Of a stretch of 64,000 nt of DNA, positions 63,389 through 64,000 are shown piece by piece. The notes beneath the pieces are model-generated. The model made no database searches. It saw only the letters and a list, made by a program, of their open reading frames with translations, and was not told the origin of the DNA. The DNA is from Labrys sp. KNU-23 (GTDB lineage Bacteria > Pseudomonadota > Alphaproteobacteria > Rhizobiales > Labraceae). The DNA is taken from the NCBI RefSeq assembly GCF_008330945.1, contig NZ_CP043489.1, positions 2,925,501 through 2,989,500 on the forward strand. Reading direction: 5' to 3'. A program made the position numbers and the translations under genes. Position 1 is the first letter of the stretch. The number at the start of each line of letters is the position of its first letter.

Positions 63389-64000
63389 TTACCCCTTCAG
63401 GAATTCGGCAAATTTTGCTGCATAGTCGGGGTGCCAGCGCGATAGAGGCGGGCGGTTCTCGATGATGTCGCCGGCAGCCCAGGCCATGCGGCGCTCGTCG
63501 AGCGAACGCGGCACGTCGTTGTCGGGGCAGAGAATGTAGAAATCGCCGGCCTCCAGGCGTTCCAGCATGAAGTCCACGGTCTGCTCGGGCGTCCAGGCCC
63601 CGGCCGGCTTGTCGGTGCGGCCCTTGGCGGCCAGCGGCGTGAAGACGAAGCCCGGGATCAGCAGGTGGGCTGATATCCGGCAACCCTCGGTGTTGCGCAA
63701 TTCGTGCTGCAGGGCCTCGGTGAAGGCCTTCACCGCCGCCTTCGAGACATTGTAGGCGGGATCACCGGGCGGGGTCGTGATGCCCTGCTTGGAACCGGTA
63801 TTGATGATCAGGCCGGGGCCTCCCCGCGCGATCATGCCCGGCGCGAAGACCTGCGTGCCCTGGATCACGCCCTTGAGGTTGACGGAGAAGATGCGTTCCC
63901 AGCTCTGGTCCTCCCGGGCATCGAAGAGTTTCGAGCCCGGCTGGATACCGGCATTGTTCATCAGCACATCCGTGCCGCCGAAGCGCTCATGCACCTGTCG
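63389..64000 (-). CDS. SDR family oxidoreductase (N-terminus beyond window)
   Basis: The C-terminal 203 residues of a short-chain dehydrogenase. NNAGIQPGSKL (NNAG motif), the serine in LIINTGSKQG, and Y and K in PAYNVSKAAVKAF are present. The TGxxxGIG nucleotide-binding start lies past the right edge, so the gene is truncated by the window, not by mutation. A 28 bp gap separates it from the convergent antiporter. Substrate unknown. Confidence 0.92.
   Translation of the reverse strand, partial: RQVHERFGGTDVLMNNAGIQPGSKLFDAREDQSWERIFSVNLKGVIQGTQVFAPGMIARGGPGLIINTGSKQGITTPPGDPAYNVSKAAVKAFTEALQHELRNTEGCRISAHLLIPGFVFTPLAAKGRTDKPAGAWTPEQTVDFMLERLEAGDFYILCPDNDVPRSLDERRMAWAAGDIIENRPPLSRWHPDYAAKFAEFLKG

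Overview
This 64 kb window is GC-rich chromosomal DNA from an alphaproteobacterium, most likely of the Hyphomicrobiales (Rhizobiales). The evidence is the gene content: rpsT next to dnaA, mutM next to ubiE, gpsA overlapping tsaD, hemC-hemD followed by a mitofilin-like gene and hemY, an AcvB homologue, GANTC-rich DNA by dnaA, and RIME-like palindromic repeats. No tRNA, rRNA, CRISPR array, phage or transposase gene was seen. It is a housekeeping backbone interleaved with sugar transport and accessory genes.

Region by region. 0-7.4 kb: a leftward sugar ABC operon (binding protein, two permeases, ATPase) followed by a two-domain Gfo/Idh/MocA plus aldo-keto reductase fusion, with a divergent AraC regulator. 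7.5-12.5 kb: Bcr/CflA-type efflux, a XerC-type recombinase, RidA, gpsA, tsaD. 12.7-19.7 kb: an accessory block (HD-domain protein with a divergent GlxA-type regulator, DEDDh exonuclease, galE, beta-lactamase-fold hydrolase, alpha/beta hydrolase, a small orphan). 19.9-26.4 kb: hemC, hemD, an opposite-strand AbgB-like amidohydrolase, a Mic60-like gene, hemY. 26.6-30.2 kb: three exported proteins of unknown role and an NhaP-type antiporter. 30.7-36.5 kb: a leftward alpha-galactoside operon (melA, binding protein, two permeases, no ATPase) behind two tandem LacI-type operators, with a divergent LacI gene. 36.7-40.9 kb: MFS exporter with divergent MocR regulator, then xylulokinase.

41-44.3 kb: dnaA, a rhodanese gene, a 930 bp gene-free segment with a consensus DnaA box and six clustered GANTC sites, then rpsT. 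44.4-54.6 kb: the most distinctive block. It holds a TSUP exporter, an AcvB-type protein and a 1,353-residue Pls-like nonribosomal peptide synthetase (adenylation, carrier, then membrane segments alternating with hexapeptide-repeat regions), all on the minus strand. Divergent from them are a PepSY-domain protein and an OmpR/PhoP-type two-component system, and the shared promoter region carries a direct-repeat box of the kind such regulators bind. I infer a regulated system making or modifying a cationic amino-acid polymer or conjugate at the membrane. 55-59.6 kb: a PotABCD-like ABC importer with a coupled 2H phosphoesterase, behind two identical 14 bp palindromes. 59.7-64 kb: mutM, ubiE, a CPA2-type antiporter and a truncated SDR gene.

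Three families of short palindromic repeats are scattered through the window. Some lie inside genes: one adds about 34 residues to a signal peptide, one supplies the last codons of the recombinase gene, and one supplies a hydrolase stop codon. Functions are assigned from motifs read by eye; no database search was run.
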